From Whitmania pigra (Eukaryota; Annelida; Clitellata; Hirudinida; Haemopidae): DNA of 64,000 nt. Location of the stretch: NCBI GenBank assembly GCA_021613335.1, contig JAJTWR010000044.1:1165001-1229000 (forward strand). The letters run 5' to 3'. The notes under the pieces are model-generated. The model ran no database searches. It saw nothing but the letters and a program-made list of their open reading frames with translations, and was not told where the DNA came from. The translations under genes and the position numbers were made by a program. Each line of letters opens with the position of its first letter. Positions within the stretch are counted from its first letter, which is position 1. Below, piece by piece: positions 10,779 to 22,875 of the stretch.

Positions 10779-11342
10779 CGAATTGGCCCTGCTACTTCTT
10801 CGACTCCAATCGCTGCCAGCTCGTTATTTGAAACTACCTTTGGAGCCCCAAATTCGTACTCAATTTACAGATGCACACTCTTTAGATTACTCCCCTGCAA
10901 TCAATTCAACTAAACAGTGGCAACCACCACGACACTCCACACATTACAACTATCAACAAAGCAAAATGTAGTCAAAATTTATTAGACATCATTCTAAAAA
11001 AGAACAATTGAATTTCATCAAGCAAGTGATTGATCAAAACATCATCAAAATTTCAAGGAGATACCCATGGAACCTCGCCAATTGCAAAGACCGATTCAAA
11101 ACCGATTTGTACTTTAACAAAAATCCCAAAAGAACTCCAAGCACTCGAAAATCACTCAATAACTTAAATAATCCAATAATCTCTAAACCTAATAATGTTA
11201 TTTACTTAAAGCGTTGATGGATCTTGCAAATTGGCAGCGGTTATGGATACAAAGTGCAGAAACTAAATTCAAAAATCCAGCTGGAGTGCCAACAATGAAC
11301 CCATAAGCTCCATTGGATCTTCCATTCCAGCATTCGTCTGCA
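10779..11342. other. intergenic between VPS9D1 and basigin, no supported gene
   Basis: Contains the 3' flank of basigin. Two plus-strand open frames (10783-10971, 11008-11217) show no recognisable domain and biased composition, so I do not call genes. On the basigin strand, ATTAAA- and AATAAA-like hexamers occur, but none is compelling. Confidence 0.35.
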
Positions 11343-13357
11343 CTATTTCCTCTGCCTCACACCGGCAGCATTGTTTTCACCCGACTTTTGCCTAAATTAT
11401 CAGCAGCTATGAAATAGTAAGGTCAAATTAAAGGTTTCAATTAAATTTTGAGCTTACACTTGCTCCTTCATGTTTTCCTCTCGTTCGCGTTTTGACTTCT
11501 TCCTTTCGTAAATGATGATGATCACCACAAGGATGACCACCTCAATGATTATGCCAATGAGTGGCCATAAAGGAGCGAGTTTGTCTGTCAACATTGATTG
11601 TAATCATGCTAACACTATATAGATGGTTGTAAACAAAATTAATAATCATGCTACATGTTTCCAGATTAGAAATAAGCCCACTAATACCTTTTACGCGAAT
11701 TTTAGTCACACTGGTAGAATTTCCGTGCATGTTCGTGGCTTCGCAAGTATATATACCGTAGTCATCTTTGCTAGAGTTTTCAATGACCAATCTAGGTCCA
11801 TAAGTCACATTTTTCTTTTCACCATTTTCATTTTTATACCATGTATATTCTGGTTGGGGAAATGCAATTGCCACGCATTCCACATTAATGGTTTGTCCTT
11901 GAACCACATTGTAAGACTTATCAAGAGGTTTGATGTAAGGTTTGGCTGCAAGAAGACATTTAAACAAATGTGTTAGAAATCGCATCTATCTAAGCTAAAT
12001 AACAAACTTCATTGAATTGGACTGAAACTCACCATGCAGTTCAACTGTCTGGTTGTTGTCCTTTCTACAATAATAAATTCCCAGATCCTTCTCTCCTGAA
12101 CAATGACATTTTTAAGCATACACAATAATTCAACTTAAATTTTATAATGTCTACATTTTCATTAAAATGATTAATTTATTATTTATAATCCTCATAATGC
12201 TTTTAAGTTATTTAGTTGACTCATGTGCATTAGTTTTTTAATTTAAGGTCCCTTGGTCTGCTGCCAAGAGGGACGTGCAGAAGGCAAAGTGTGCAGAAGC
12301 CCAGCAATTCGTCGAGGTCGGCGCTTTTTCCTTTCTTTTCCGTTACCAGATTGCCACAACATAGGGCCTGAAACTTTTGTCCACATCACTGCTCTTAAGA
12401 GCTTCAACCAGGTTTAACAATCATGTGTAAAACTTTCTCCAAGTCTTAATAATCTTAATCAGAGAATTGCTCATGATTTGTATGATGTTGTGCAAGCTGT
12501 GTTTTGGCCTCTATATTTCATAAAATTTCTTGTAAGAAATATCTTTCTTACTAGAACCCTTGTGTGGGCTGATGTCAAATTCTTTGCATGTTTTTGCTAG
12601 TAATCTATTAAAAGCTAATCAGACATTCCTTTTCATTCATTAGTCCATTGTTATTTAATGACTACTTAAATTTTGTACTACTAGGATTAGGCCTGAACAA
12701 AAGCTAAAAGATTAATGAAATTAAGAAACATATTTCATGGCAAACTTTTAAATTTATGTCTGGTTAATAACCTTTTTACCTTTATCCTCTTAAATCAAAC
12801 AGGCATTATTTTACATCTTGTTAGAACTTCAATTAAATTAAAAGCAATTTACTTTGATAAATGGTACTAACCAACTCTATTAATAGTCAAATTTCCAGGA
12901 GTCAAAACAAATTTTGGATCATCTCCCGTTATTGCAATTCCAAAGGGATTGTACCAATCTGTAGCTCCTGGACATGGCAACACAACATCAATGTTCAATT
13001 TTTCCAGTGTCACTTTATTTGTTTGACAGAAAGCAACTGAAATAATTTGTTATATGAAGTGAATACGTCCTTTTAATAGGTCGGTAAAAGCATATATTTT
13101 TGTTATTAACATTAAGTCCTTAGTCTAATATGTTTACAATCCATGAGACTGGTGGAGTGGGATCTGTATAAATTGATTTTAAGCCCACCAAATTAATTTT
13201 TAAGGTTAGCTTAGAGTACGTTATACAAACGTTAATTCAGATAAATTATCCAGAATTACAAGCAGTAGTACTCACACTTTTGGACCTCAAAAACGCAATA
13301 AACAAAGATCAATTTCAATGCCTTTGAGGCACTATACCAGTCTAGGAACCCAACCAT
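11343..13357 (-). CDS. BSG: basigin/CD147-type immunoglobulin membrane protein
   Basis: Six exons, 13357-13276, 13036-12872, 12095-12033, 11945-11688, 11584-11458 and 11391-11343, give 247 residues with consistent phase. A signal-anchor-like N-terminus ([11 protein letters not shown]) is followed by a divergent Ig domain with cysteines in VVLPCPG and YYCRK. The second, well-formed Ig domain has [17 protein letters not shown] and [10 protein letters not shown]. The membrane helix [17 protein letters not shown] carries the buried glutamate and following IIIIYERKK typical of basigin, neuroplastin and embigin. The tail ends in VRQRK, like the vertebrate ...VRQRN end. Family members chaperone monocarboxylate transporters and mediate cell adhesion at the plasma membrane. 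Orthology to basigin versus neuroplastin cannot be settled in an invertebrate. Confidence 0.9.
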
Positions 13358-14232
13358 TTCGACAAAGCAAGACAACTGCTGCAGCGCTGCCGAAAACAAA
13401 AGAAGTCCTATTAAGAATATTTTGATTCATATAACGCATGACGTATCCAAAACAAAAATTCCCGTAAATACAACTTACGCATAACTTATTTTATTTTTCA
13501 TTTATTTAAATTGGAGCAATAACACCTCAAATGCTAAAACCACAAAACAAGACCGCTCAACCTTTTGCGTCGGCTAGTAGCACAAAATGACCCAAATGTT
13601 TTAAAGCTTTCTCAAATTTGATATTTATTTGATTAAGCTACATTAAAACTAATTGGAAACATAACATTCTGAACAGTAAGTTTTGAAAACGAGAACCTTT
13701 GGCGTCCTTTAGTAGTAATGAACAGCCTTTCGAGCTGTCACGACATAAAATAGCATAAGAATGTCATCCTCAGCAATAGCTATTAGCACGGTCTATTTAA
13801 ACGGGATTGGAGTAGCTTGTAATTAAATTATTATTACTTCAAAATTGCAATATTCACGGGGGCAACCAGCACGTTGGAACTTTGCCGCTGGAGTGGCGAC
13901 ACCTAACTGGCGATGGTCACATAACCTTCACATGAAACTGCAATCTTGTTATTTCATCAGTTTACCAAGGTTGGTGTCAGGGTTTGGTTAAGTGTATAAG
14001 CGACAATTTTTGGTACCCGTGAGTTGGCTCAGTTCATTCCAGTCATTTGACCAACATGCATTGTGGACTTAAATTTAGTATATATTATAATTTAGGAATT
14101 GACTGAAAACAAAGATGAAGCACTTGGCATCATGACTGTCTAAGTGAAAACAACAATTATTTAGCAATCCAAGAAAATTCCATTGTTGGCCTTCAGTTGT
14201 CTGTTTGATTCAGTCCTGGAAGCATCATCTTA
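13358..14232. other. intergenic: basigin promoter side and HMG-gene 3' side
   Basis: Tail-to-head spacing of two minus-strand genes. No coding frame, TATA box or recognisable repeat stands out. A GC-richer patch occurs at 13855-13915. Confidence 0.35.
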
Positions 14233-17200
14233 TCAATCCTCATACTCATCACTTTCATCCTGCAATCCATTTGATGAGTCACCAGTAGAAGGCATCAAAA
14301 CCTCTGCCTGCAGATTGACAGAGAGAGATGAAGACGTTAAACTTGATGCTGTGGGGTCACAAAGAGGGGCCTGCTGCTGCGAGAAAATAATTCCATTTGC
14401 GGCCAGACGATTTTCATATATCCGGGCCTTTTTTGTGCCCTGCAATAAGGTAATGACACCAATTAAATTGGCGATCAGAACAATCTGGAATTTACTTGCA
14501 GTAATACCATATTGAAGCCTCTCATCGCTTCACAGTACTTCTGCTTTTCCTGCTCTGCCAGACGAGCATATGGTAACTTGTCGGATGTTGTCATCCTCCT
14601 CCATTCTTCTCCAGCTACAATATATTCGAATTAATTTATAATACCCAATGATTTGAAAAATCTCAAGATATTTATGATTCTTAAAAAATATACCTGCTCT
14701 GAGAAGTTCTTTGTTTTCGGTGAATCTGCTTTTCATCTGGGCCCGGAAATCTAACAACCAGATGATATATGCCGATCGAGGTCTCTTCGGTCGACCCCCT
14801 TTGCCGGTTAAACTTCCAGCCTTCGAGCCAACAGAATGTTGATATATATTTCATTGCAAACTTTAAACATCTATATAAGTCCAAATCATCTTAGTCGTGC
14901 AATGGACAATAATCAAATAAATAAATAATTATACAGCTATACTACGGACGTTAATAAACAATAAATACACAAACATGTAAAACACAAAACTCAAAGTTCT
15001 GACTTCTCTTTCAATTTGAATTTGATTTTGTGGTTGAGGAGTAAGATTGCCAGCCTGCTGGATGATTGGGGGAGGGCAATAGGAAGCACAGGATTCATTC
15101 AATGGTTGTGAGGAGAAAACCTGTGGCAAGAAAAGAAAGGCAATGAAAATAACTACTTTAAAGTGTACATTTCTAAATGATAAAAGTAATCAAGCAACTT
15201 TATCCTTATGCAAAAGATTGGCAGAGTAATCAAATCAAACAGACTGATGCAAAACAGAATTTCATCTTATGGAAATAAAATAAAAGGAAATGAGGATCAT
15301 TAGAATTGTGATACAAAGCAACCAGATACCAGCAAAATATAAAGTTGAAATCAGATCGGCTGATGAAGAATGGAATATTCAGTGAATTACATGCAATTCG
15401 TTTCTGTAATTACATTTTTGGTGATTTTTACTCGTAACAATTACAAAAAATTTTCTTTTACTTGTGACGAATTACTATTTTCGGTCACACTTTTACTTTG
15501 TTACCTTTTTGGCACAATGTGTTACAAAGTAACATAAATAAAGTTTTAAATTAGTTTGAATCAAAGGAAAGAAAATCAGACAAGAACTTAATAACAAGAA
15601 TTGCACGTAAGAGAAAGGCAGACAATGACTGTGACATTGAACCAAAGAGGAAATATAATCAAACAACAGTTCCCCAGTCATTTGGTAACTCAAATCTTGT
15701 GACACAGAAAGCTGTTGATGACAGTGTTTTGAACTTTGTCGTTGGAGGCCTGCTTCCTTTACGTATTGTTGAATTGCCAGAGTTTGTTGGCCTTATAAAA
15801 ACTGGTAGCCAAAATGGTCTCTGTAACATCCCGCAAACTAATTATTAATGCACTGTTGGATGGCATCGACCAAAGATTCCAGAACTTATATAATGACACG
15901 GATGTCACAGCTGCTGCCATCATCCATCCAAAGTTGAAATTATATTAGACAGACAGCAGCTCACTGATCGACAGTGGAACTCAGGTATGTCATATATTAC
16001 ATATTATGCAGCATAAAAGTGGCAATAGTACTTATATTTATTTTGGATCAAAGTTAATATGGTCATCTTCTAAATCAGATTAATCAATTTCAGTGCTTGA
16101 AAAATCTGTTGGCTTCATCTTCTAATGCAGCAATGGTGGATGAGTTGAAAGCATCTCATTCATCTGATGCTGACAGTGATGAAGACAGTTTCTTTTATTG
16201 CACAAGGTCAACTGTGTCTCACACTGATATTCTGATGCGGTATCTTCTCGAGACGGATCAGATGACATGAACATTATTACTGGAAGCGAGATCCTGAAGA
16301 AATTATTTATCCAGTTGAACACTTCTCTGCCAGCTAACGCAGCTGTTGAACGTTTATTCAGCTGTGCTGGTATGACTATGAACAGCCGAAGGACCAGAAT
16401 GAGTAACAAACTATTCGGGGACTTAAACATGTTAAAAATTAACAAACATATGTGGCTGTAATAAATTAAAAAACACCAAAAAAATGCATTAGTTCAAATG
16501 TTATTACTTAATGACTGTTAGTACCAACAATTGTTTTAACAACACATAGAGGCAATTCCTTTTAAATAATATGGAATGATGTATGATCACAATAATGGGG
16601 GCATCAAAGTTACTTGTAATTTTTACTTTAAAGTAACTTCTAGATGCTGTAACTTTTTACTCTTATTTGAGTAAATTTTTGAGGCAATACTTTTACTTAT
16701 ACTTAAGTAACTTTTTGAGGTATTACTTTTGCTTTTACCTAATTACTGAAATGTAGTACTTTTTGCAACACTGGGAATATTTACCATGTTGTAACCCTTC
16801 ATAGCTTCCCCATACTTTTGCTTCTCTTGTTCAGCTAGTCTTGCATATGGCAACTTGTCTAAGTTAGTCATTTTTCTCCATTCTTCACCAGCTAAAAAAA
16901 ATCACATAAATTTCTGTAAACATCGAATTGATTTACTTGAATTAAAATAAGTAACATTATCACTTTAAATAGTCATAATAATGATAATATATAATAATGT
17001 GTATATTTGCTACATATTAATAAAACCAATAACATGCTAAAACAGCATGTTGATTCATGCCAAACCATACAAAATCAAATAGGAATCAAATAAGACCCAA
17101 AAAAACTCAGTTACCAGCTCTTAAAAGTTCTTTGTTCCCGACAAATTGACTTTTAACTTGAGCCCGGAAATCCAACAACCATATTATATATGCAGATCTT

Positions 17201-20200
17201 GGTCTCTTTGGACGATTCGTATCTTTTCCTGCATAACTGGACATCTTAAAAAAATGTTTACTTATAAATAAACATAGGTTCATTACTTCAGGTAATTAGC
17301 TAATTAAAAAGTATTAGTAGTATGTATATTTGTTCTTATGACACGTATAAAATAATTATTTTCTAAGGAAGCTAAAAGATCATCGTAACAGATGAGTATG
17401 CAACTAGACAGTCATTGTATTTTATATAAATGAAGTTACAATCATGTAATCCCACATTACAAAATAAAATCCTTGAGGATGATTTGCTTATGCTTGATGT
17501 TGGAGTTGCTTTTCGTGAGTAAGGGCTTTTACGGCAATGTGAACATGTCATAAGTGCTGTATGCAGAAATATAATCCACTGATCTAGCTCTAACCCAAAC
17601 CCTCTGTTCTTACAAAAAAAATGAAGAGGTCTTTTTGACTCTCATTTTCAAAATCATGCATATTCAAATGATTTCTGACACGATTTGTGAGAGAAAGAGT
17701 AAAAGCTTCTTGCTCAGAGAAACATTCATTAAAGTAAGAAATGATACTTTTTTGTCCCTTATGTCGTTCCTTTTTTTTTCCTTTCAGTTCCAACTTGTAC
17801 TGGTTTTGTGTTTCAATAATAAAAGAAGGAAAACAATACGAGAATGAGAAGGACAGGAAACACCACAAATCAAAGATTTTTTTCCAAAATATCTTATCGT
17901 TGTCAAGAAATTTCATTTTTGCAGCACTTCAAAAGAAAATTGAAGGAATATGTTGACAAAGATTTTAATGTAGTCATCCATAGATCTTCCATTTGAATAA
18001 ACTCCAAATTTATTTATTTCGAACTTTTAAAAATAAAATTTAATTAAAGTCCGACAGATAGAATGTTGATCCACCACAAAGCTCAGAGATTAGAAAATAA
18101 TCAAATATTAGCTCAGGGTAGTGAAAAATTAATGCAAGCTATGATCAAGTATCAACTTGTTGCACGAGTTTTGTAATTCATCATAAAGTGGTCAAAGTTA
18201 ATTACATAATTGACCAAATTGAAAGTTATTGAAACATATTGGTTTTATCAAAATGTTATGAGTATGCAAGTTATACTGGTTACATTATTGGTATATGCAG
18301 TGGTTTTGAAGTCCAACAGAATATACACTACTGCATCATTATGTAAATGTATAATTTAAAAAACCTCAAAAATATGTCGCTGCAGTTCACTTAGGCAATT
18401 CAATTTTATTGAAAGGTGATTATCAAGATAAGCCTATGCAATAATGCAATGATGACTAAGTTTGTAAATCGTCATTTTAAATAAGCACAATAATAATAAA
18501 TAAGAACGGGCATTTTTGTGAAAACAGTTCAATAACCATGTTGTATCCTTTGAGAGCCTCCCCATATTTCTGCTTTTCTTGCTGAGCAAGTTGATCGTAT
18601 GGCATTTTATCGACAGGACTCATCTTTCTCCATGCTTCTCCTGCTACAAAAAGTTTTGAAAATGCTTTCTTATCAGTTAGAACAAAATAAACTCGGAGTA
18701 ATTGTGAATGCAATTACAATTATTAAACGGTTGCACAAGATGTACAAATAGTTAAGCTTACTATCTAAATTTAAACAGCTAACCTGCTTTAAGAAGATCT
18801 TTGTGTTCAGTGAATCTGTTTTTCATTTGTGCTCTGAAGTCACCAAGCCATAAAATGTAAGCTGATTGAGGCCTCTTGGGCCTATTTCTGTGTCTACCAT
18901 TATAATCTGCCATCTGCTTCAAAAAGATGGAAAACTTATGGAAAATGCCACACTGGCTATCTGCAATATAAGCTAACCTGCTGTGAATACCTTAATTTGT
19001 CAGAAGCAGCCAGCTTGTTATAATTAGCTTTTTCTTCAGCACCGAGGGATCTCCACTTAGCTGAGACTTGTTTGGTCCAATCTGCAACCTGAAAAAACAT
19101 GATCTCACATAAAAATAAATTTTAACAAAATAAATACAAAATGATGAAAGTTAGAAAATAATTTAATAACATCAATAGTATAATAAATACAATTTAGAGA
19201 TTACTTCCATAACCGACATAAAGCAGGCAATTTCACAGGAATTACCACTACTTAATTTGTACAATTTTGATCATACATTCTTTCTAATCTTTCCTAATTG
19301 CTTTCCAAAACGTGTAAACAAGTCATGCTCAAAGCCGAGGTCATCTTTTTACGATTCATAATTCAATCCATACTAAGGCCACATCAGTCTACCAGCTAGT
19401 AATTCTTAAATCATAAAAAATTAAATTAAAAATTGTTTAATATGCTCACTCTAGAAATTCTCTCTCCTCTCCTTGCTGCTTCCTCCCTTTCCAGCTGAAT
19501 AAAGAAGAAATATGCGGACGTAGGTCTCTTGGGTCGATTTGGATCGCCTGATCTTCTTCTTGGCAATGGGGAAACAAATGAAGATTCAAAGCCTGAGTTT
19601 GCGGGCTGCTGCTCGTGAACGACTGCATTATTTGAAAATTCGTGATCTAAAATATGACTTCGAATTCCCAATAAATTTAATTGCTACCTGAGGAATTACG
19701 ATTGACAATGGTCTGCAGAATTTGAGCTTGCACTTGAGGAAGTGATGTCATATCACAAGCATCTGCAATTTCTCTAGGGTTTAACCCTGATCAATGGAAA
19801 ATCAATTGAGATATATTATGAACTACAAATCAAAAACCTAAGCAGGCAAGATGCTGTTTAGCTATTGTTCAAAAAGTTCAGTTATTACTGAACAAAATTT
19901 TATGATACCTTATTCTAACTAGTTCAAAGTTTGTAATGTTATTGATAACATTTCATAGATAGCATAAACAAATTAATTAAATAAAATGAGTCTTCTAAAA
20001 TGTAAAACTGATAGCAAATTACCTTATTTGCTTTTTTTCTTTTAGAACGTTGTATGGATGTATTTTACAACTTCAAAAACTGACAGAATTCAGCGAACTT
20101 GAAATGCACTGAAATGTTGATTGTGTTGGCAAAATATTTTAATAATTAGCGATGACCTGTTTCATGTACAAGAAAAATAACATGTTATACCAAACAAAAT

Positions 20201-21534
20201 TCAAATTTTTTGTGACCATCCAAAATGTATTTGACATTGTGAATGTCATCAAATATCCAGGAGGGATCATAAGATGATATTTTAAGTGCCTCGTGTATCT
20301 GAATAGGATGCGAAGGCACTTTTAATCATTCTATCATTTATGTACTGCTCTTATCCAAGGACTCTCTGTCAGTGCAGGCTGTTGCTATAAAGCATTTAAC
20401 CAATGTCATAAATAAATAATAAATATGTTACCAAAAAGGCTGGTATTAAGATTGACAAATCCCATTCATGAGCAAAAACAATAAAATAACTAAACAAAAT
20501 GCTTATGCAGAAATTTAAGAATAATAATTAGAAATATAAAACATTAAATTTTTATAATTATAAAGTTTTTTTATATCAGCTCAATTACAATAAATTTGAA
20601 AAATCCTACAAGTTCCAAAAATATTCGGAATATCGTGCATCCACATGGAAGCCATGTCTCAAGAAAGATATTGAAATATTAAAGAAATTGCAGAAAAGAG
20701 CCACAAAAATTATGATGATTTAGATTTAAGCTGTGAGGAAAGGCAAAAAACAAATTAGCCCTACTACAAAAGAGATGTGCTGTGGAAAATATAGAAAATA
20801 AATACTGATAAAGATTACTTTAATTTTGAGGTTGCCAGAGATGTAACAAGAAATATGTTTAAGAAATATGGAGCTTTGAATTCCTCAATGCTAACATGGT
20901 CAATAGCTCAAATGGTGGAAACCAGAATTGTGGAAAAAAGTTTGAGGAATATGGGCCTAGATTCCAATGTGAAGTGAAAATTCTGATTATGAAGTGAAAG
21001 TGGTGCCTCACAGGGTCAATCTTTAAGTACCTCCATAATTTCTTAGGTAGCCCAAATTGAGGTTTGTAGTAACAGTTATTTTTATGGTCAAATTTGTTAA
21101 TTAGTTGTACCGATTTTTTATAATTAATTAATATGACTTTACTTAACGTAATTATCGTGAAACTTGTTGATAGAAACTGAAAACATTCCGATAAAAACCG
21201 GTTAAATGCGCGGATTCTTAAGATTCTTGCAAATTCTATCGCGGTGTTCGAATAACGCTTAATAAAATAATACAAAGGTCCTAAAAATGAAATGCAACAC
21301 TAGCATTTACTCAACTAAAACTTGTTGATGTCAATACATTTGCAGAATATTATACTATCCTATTCGAGTCATATATTCTCTTATAAATTTTGATTTCCAC
21401 GGCATCACCAACTTTTTAGCAAGCGACCGTCGAACGATCGACAATCACCGTAAACAAAAGGCGAGTCCACAAAGTAGAAGACAATCGAAGCAAACGTTTT
21501 ACTCACCCATGTTTGCGTAGTGAGAATATGACAT
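14233..21534 (-). CDS. four-HMG-box DNA-binding protein
   Basis: Twelve exons: 21534-21507, 19786-19688, 19646-19450, 19088-18978, 18916-18784, 18643-18537, 17244-17115, 16891-16785, 15120-15004, 14820-14694, 14614-14508, 14439-14233; 489 residues with phase consistent throughout. HMG boxes lie at about 80-145, 157-225, 236-304 and 353-421. Boxes 2-4 all run RPKRP(R/Q)SAYI...FRAQ(M/V)K...LL(K/R)AAGE(E/A)W...QEKQKYGEA; boxes 3 and 4 agree at 59 of 69 positions. Box 1 is different (SAYFFFIQLEREEAARRGE). The C-terminal tail is Ser-rich and ends acidic (DESDEYED), as in HMGB proteins. It should be a nuclear, DNA-bending architectural protein. The exon 9 donor (GAA|gtcaga) is weak and is the least certain junction. 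I do not recognise a named orthologue with this four-box layout. Confidence 0.88.
15380..16773 (+). mobile_element. hAT (ZBED-type) transposon with perfect 8-bp target duplication
   Basis: The element starts CAGTG and ends CACTG and is flanked by identical ggaatatt at 15372-15379 and 16774-16781. Plus-strand remains of a transposase are present: KRKADNDCDIEPKRK and VVGGLLPLRIVELPEFVGLI at 15612-15800, and at 16267-16461 the hAT dimerisation block NTSLPANAAVERLFSCAG. Stops and deletions break the frame, and most of the catalytic core is missing. Ends are rich in the paired phrases ttactttgttac / gtaaaagtat. It lies in the intron between exons 8 and 9 of the four-HMG-box gene. Confidence 0.92.
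20287..20385. repeat. interspersed ~100-bp repeat, copy 2
   Basis: Partner of 5794-5896, same orientation, in intron 1 of the HMG-box gene. The shared phrases are GTATCTGA, GATGCGAA, TTTTAAT, CATTTATGTA and GTGCAGGCTG. Confidence 0.55.
20625..20885 (+). mobile_element. degenerate LINE reverse-transcriptase remnant
   Basis: A plus-strand frame reads EYRASTWKPCLKKDIEILKK then LQKRATKIM. This matches the conserved W-P-x-x-K-x-D-I-x-x-L-E-x-x-Q-R-R-A-T-K block of non-LTR retrotransposons. Downstream shards (LSCEERQK; FEVARDVTRNMFKKYGA) fit the next conserved blocks but contain stops. Old and inactive. Confidence 0.6.
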
Positions 21535-22875
21535 TCGTAAAGCCTCGGGTTGATTCCTTACAATAGTAAACAAGAAAGAAGCACAGAAATATCGGTATAT
21601 ACCGTGTAATGCACTAATGTATGAGGCAGACAGCAGCAAGCGAAGGCGCTCGATATCGTTGTCGTGGTTCGTGCGATTATAATGCCAGACACATTACAGT
21701 GGAGTTTCGCGTAACCAATTTTCACTTAATGCTCAAATGTCGATAAAATTTTTTAACATATTCTTGTGTTGCTAAAAGTATGCTCCACAAATATTCATGA
21801 ATAATATATTCAGGTGCACAGGTACACCAATATTCACATGGACTAGCTTCCACCAAAGCAACGCTGATTCGCTCATATAGGGTATACCGGCATGGTGACT
21901 GTGCTTTCTGCGAATTTTGCTTATTACTTTAAAACCACTAAGTCTCTTTGATTATTTACTAAGGATGCCGCAATAACAGCTACATTCTGTGGAATTCAGC
22001 AAGTTTATCTAAAATGCAGACTCCATGGTTTATTACGGGCCTGGTTTATTACAGCTAGTTCACCTTGCAGACCTTGTGCTCGAGACAGATAAAGCGCGCT
22101 CGACCGATATATACAAATGACTAATAAGATAAGTGTATCAACCCGCTCGTCGATCACTGAAACTTTGAAGAGCAAAAGAAGCTGGTATTCAACTGCTAAA
22201 AGTCATATTAGTACAAATTTCAGAACTTTTAGCACTGTTGAAAAAGACAATAAAATAAAAATAGCAACATACCAAATAAAGAACTAAATTTATTGAAGAA
22301 TAAGCAAAATCGTTTGATATTATGTCACGAGAATTTAGGATGGTTTCTAGAAAACTAAGGTTTCCAGCACTCATCCTATCTTCCCCTATCAAGAAACATA
22401 TTTTTATTCCTCCGGGAAGTACCCTCAATAATTGCTATCTTCTGATATTTTAAAGCATTATTTATTTTGTGATATATTGTTTAACGGTTACAATAATTTG
22501 CACAGAATTTCACTTCTTAACGTTACAGATATGGCGAGGAGCCGGTTACTTTAGCTGACTCATTTTATTGATCGTTTTCTAAATTCAGTCTATTATTGGA
22601 GAAATTTCAACTCACTCTCAAGCGATTGTACTTAACTAATTTAATTTACTTAAATTTTCAGTTATTTTAGTTTAATGTTAACTACACCAATGTAGTTAAC
22701 AAATAAGTAAAAACTTATTTTACTTTTAGATTTAGAATATAAATCATTAATACAAATTTCAATTCCAAGTTCTGATTTACAATACATATCATTATGAAAG
22801 TGTTCAAAAATATTTGATAGGAAGTCTGTAGTCTGTCTATTTGTTTATTATTTATGTGACTGTTAGTGGTTGATA
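21535..22875. other. divergent promoter region between HMG-box gene (-) and MTRF1L (+)
   Basis: About 1.3 kb separates the two start codons, which face away from each other. No coding frame is convincing. 21585-21720 is GC-richer than its surroundings, but no TATA box is placed right for either gene. A CAGTGGAGTTTCGCGTAACC phrase at ~21698 resembles a Tigger terminal repeat, but I found no partner. Confidence 0.4.

Noticed and set aside
10783..11217. Two plus-strand frames between VPS9D1 and basigin
   Set aside because: Low-complexity Asn/Lys/Ser/Pro composition, no homology I recognise, no promoter or splice structure.
14929..15003. Extension of HMG exon 9 as an open frame with a hydrophobic FVFYMFVYLLF run
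   Set aside because: Reading on would remove box 4 and the acidic tail, which join in phase from the donor at 15003; the extension is intronic.
20859..21275. 138-residue minus-strand frame
   Set aside because: Overlaps the antisense of a LINE remnant within intron 1 of the HMG gene; no domain.
21698..22050. CAGTGGAGTTTCGCGTAACC as the end of another Tigger element
   Set aside because: No matching inverted end found within 1 kb; could be chance.
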